From an uncultured Clostridia bacterium (GTDB taxonomy: Bacteria; Bacillota; Clostridia; Oscillospirales; Oscillospiraceae), in contig CAMEMX010000082.1 of NCBI GenBank assembly GCA_945927915.1, forward strand, positions 1-6,701: DNA of 6,701 nt. The letters are read 5' to 3'. The position numbers and the translations under genes are program-made. The notes below the pieces were generated by a model that saw nothing but the letters and a program-made list of their open reading frames with translations, was not told the DNA's origin and did no database searches. This document shows positions 5,977 through 6,701 of the stretch, piece by piece (within the stretch, counting starts at the first letter, position 1; the number at the start of each line of letters is the position of its first letter).

Positions 5977-6009
5977 AAGGAGAGACGAAGCGCTTTCGTC
6001 TCTCCTTTT
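5977..6009 (+). terminator. Intrinsic terminator of the DUF1846 gene
   Basis: A perfect 13-bp stem (5977-5989 with 5995-6007) around a 5-base GCGCT loop, with the 3' arm running into TTTT (6006-6009). It begins 7 bases after the TAA stop. The minus-strand exit lacks a T-tract, so it appears to act on the plus strand only. Confidence 0.9.
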
Positions 6010-6189
6010 CCGTACGGTTCGCACCGTCCATACCCCAATATGCGGCACACTTGACACGCTATGGAAACCGCTCGGCCGGTTTGGCACTCCGGTCGCATCC
6101 GATCGCAATGAAAGCCGTCTCCTTTTGTGTCCGCGCTTAGTCTGCCCCGCGCGGCACGGGATATGCAGGCCGCACGAAAAAAATTGTTT

Positions 6190-6219
6190 GCATAAGCTGC
6201 GCGGTGTGCGGAAAAACTA
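6190..6219 (+). promoter_or_regulatory. Candidate sigma-G promoter of spoVAC
   Basis: GCATA (6190-6194) fits the sigma-G -35 pattern. After 18 bases comes AAAACTA (6213-6219), which keeps the A and the final TA of the CATNNTA -10. spoVA operons are expressed in the forespore under sigma-G in Bacillus and Clostridia, so such a promoter is expected here. The -10 is only a partial match. The rest of the 281-base gap (6010-6189) shows a lone TTGACA at 6051 without a -10, and nothing else I can name. Confidence 0.33.
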
Positions 6220-6234
6220 CCGAAAAGAGGAGCG

Positions 6235-6241
6235 AAGGGAG
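6235..6241 (+). promoter_or_regulatory. Ribosome binding site deciding the spoVAC start
   Basis: AAGGGAG ends 9 bases before ATG 6251. The frame is open upstream to 6125, but that 42-codon extension is cysteine- and arginine-rich, has no ribosome binding site and is unlike SpoVAC, so 6251 is preferred. Confidence 0.75.
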
Positions 6242-6250
6242 TTTTTTCGC

Positions 6251-6691
6251 ATGACGAATGAGGAATACGGCAAATATGTGGACAGTCTCGCGCCGAAAAG
6301 CAAGTGCCTCAGGAACTGCCTGAACGCGTTCTGGGTCGGCGGGCTGATCTGCGTGCTCGGTCAGCTTCTGATGAACGGCTTTCAGGCGCTCGACCTGTCG
6401 AAGGACTTAAGCGCCACGGCAACGAGCATCTGTCTGGTCTTTCTGTCGGCGCTTCTGACGGGGCTTGCCGTCTATGACGACATCGCAAAGCTCGCGGGCG
6501 CGGGCACGCTCGTGCCGATCACGGGCTTTGCCAACTCGATCGCGGCGCCCGCCGTGGAGTTCCAGACCGAGGGCATCATCCTCGGCACCTGCGCGAAGAT
6601 GTTTACCATCGCCGGCCCGGTGCTCGTCTACGGCACCGCCGCAAGCGTCATCTACGGGATCATCTATTGGCTCTGGCAGTGCATTGCATAA
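6251..6691 (+). CDS. spoVAC: Stage V sporulation protein AC
   Basis: A 146-residue integral membrane protein matching SpoVAC, part of the SpoVA complex in the inner spore membrane. That complex takes up Ca-dipicolinic acid during sporulation and releases it at germination; the Bacillus subtilis protein has been reported to behave as a mechanosensitive channel. Family landmarks are CLNAFWVGGLICVLGQ (23-38) as the first membrane segment, LSALLTGLAVYDDIAKLAGAGTLVPITGFANS (65-96) with the highly conserved GAG..VPITGFANS block, and AVEFQTEGIILGTCAKMF (101-118). A final hydrophobic segment lies at about 119-143. Length is the family norm. In most spore formers spoVAD and spoVAE (spoVAEB) follow directly. 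Here the window ends 10 bases after the stop, with a hairpin over the stop codon, so operon membership cannot be seen. It is the clearest sign that the host makes endospores. Confidence 0.95.
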   Translation: MTNEEYGKYVDSLAPKSKCLRNCLNAFWVGGLICVLGQLLMNGFQALDLSKDLSATATSICLVFLSALLTGLAVYDDIAKLAGAGTLVPITGFANSIAAPAVEFQTEGIILGTCAKMFTIAGPVLVYGTAASVIYGIIYWLWQCIA

Positions 6692-6700
6692 TGCACTGCC
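6675..6700 (+). terminator. Perfect 11-bp hairpin over the spoVAC stop codon; possible terminator or attenuator
   Basis: GGCAGTGCATT (6675-6685) pairs perfectly with AATGCACTGCC (6690-6700) around a GCAT loop. The TAA stop (6689-6691) sits at the loop and 3' arm. The window ends one base later (T at 6701), so the T-tract needed to call an intrinsic terminator cannot be seen. Confidence 0.5.
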
Positions 6701-6701
6701 T

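Noticed and set aside
6051..6080. Perfect TTGACA in the gap before spoVAC
   Set aside because: No TATAAT-like box at 16-19 bases downstream (the site reads GC-rich), so a sigma-A promoter is not supported.
6125..6250. Longer start for spoVAC at 6125
   Set aside because: The extra 42 residues have no SpoVAC resemblance and no ribosome binding site, whereas 6251 has AAGGGAG at 9 bases and gives the family-normal length.

Overview
The window looks like a chromosomal stretch of a GC-rich, endospore-forming Clostridia-type Firmicute. The evidence is a stage V sporulation gene (spoVAC), strong AGGAGG-like ribosome binding sites, classic sigma-A type promoters, a UPF0371/DUF1846 protein and GC-rich third codon positions. 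An Oscillospiraceae-like gut anaerobe is my best guess, by inference only. Most of the window is ordinary housekeeping or accessory content. I see no CRISPR array, insertion sequence, tRNA or rRNA, and I cannot support a claim of a wholly new system.

Left part (1-2360), minus strand. The rightmost transcription unit starts from a very good promoter with a palindrome in its spacer. It encodes a TetR/AcrR repressor followed by an isochorismatase-like cysteine hydrolase, and it ends at a strong intrinsic terminator (1083-1118). Further left are a structured stretch, an unlisted 26-residue single-pass membrane protein (892-972), the 3' remnant of a UvrA-type ABC ATPase (608-883), and a GNAT acetyltransferase whose start overlaps the UvrA stop. 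The UvrA remnant has lost everything up to the D-loop, so a deletion or rearrangement has joined it to the end of the small membrane gene. Half of a probable bidirectional terminator lies at the left edge.

Middle (2360-4365), plus strand. A Na+/phosphate cotransporter with a C-terminal PhoU-like domain is preceded by three direct repeats of a TTTACA-like hexamer at exactly 11-base spacing. This is the layout of a Gram-positive PhoP (PHO) box. It sits above a TATAAT box with no recognisable -35, which suggests phosphate-starvation activation.

Right part (4366-6701), plus strand. A DUF1846 protein has its own consensus promoter and a strong intrinsic terminator. After a 281-base gap comes spoVAC, encoding a membrane protein of the SpoVA dipicolinic-acid channel. 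It has a possible sigma-G promoter, and a perfect 11-bp hairpin overlies its stop codon at the window edge.
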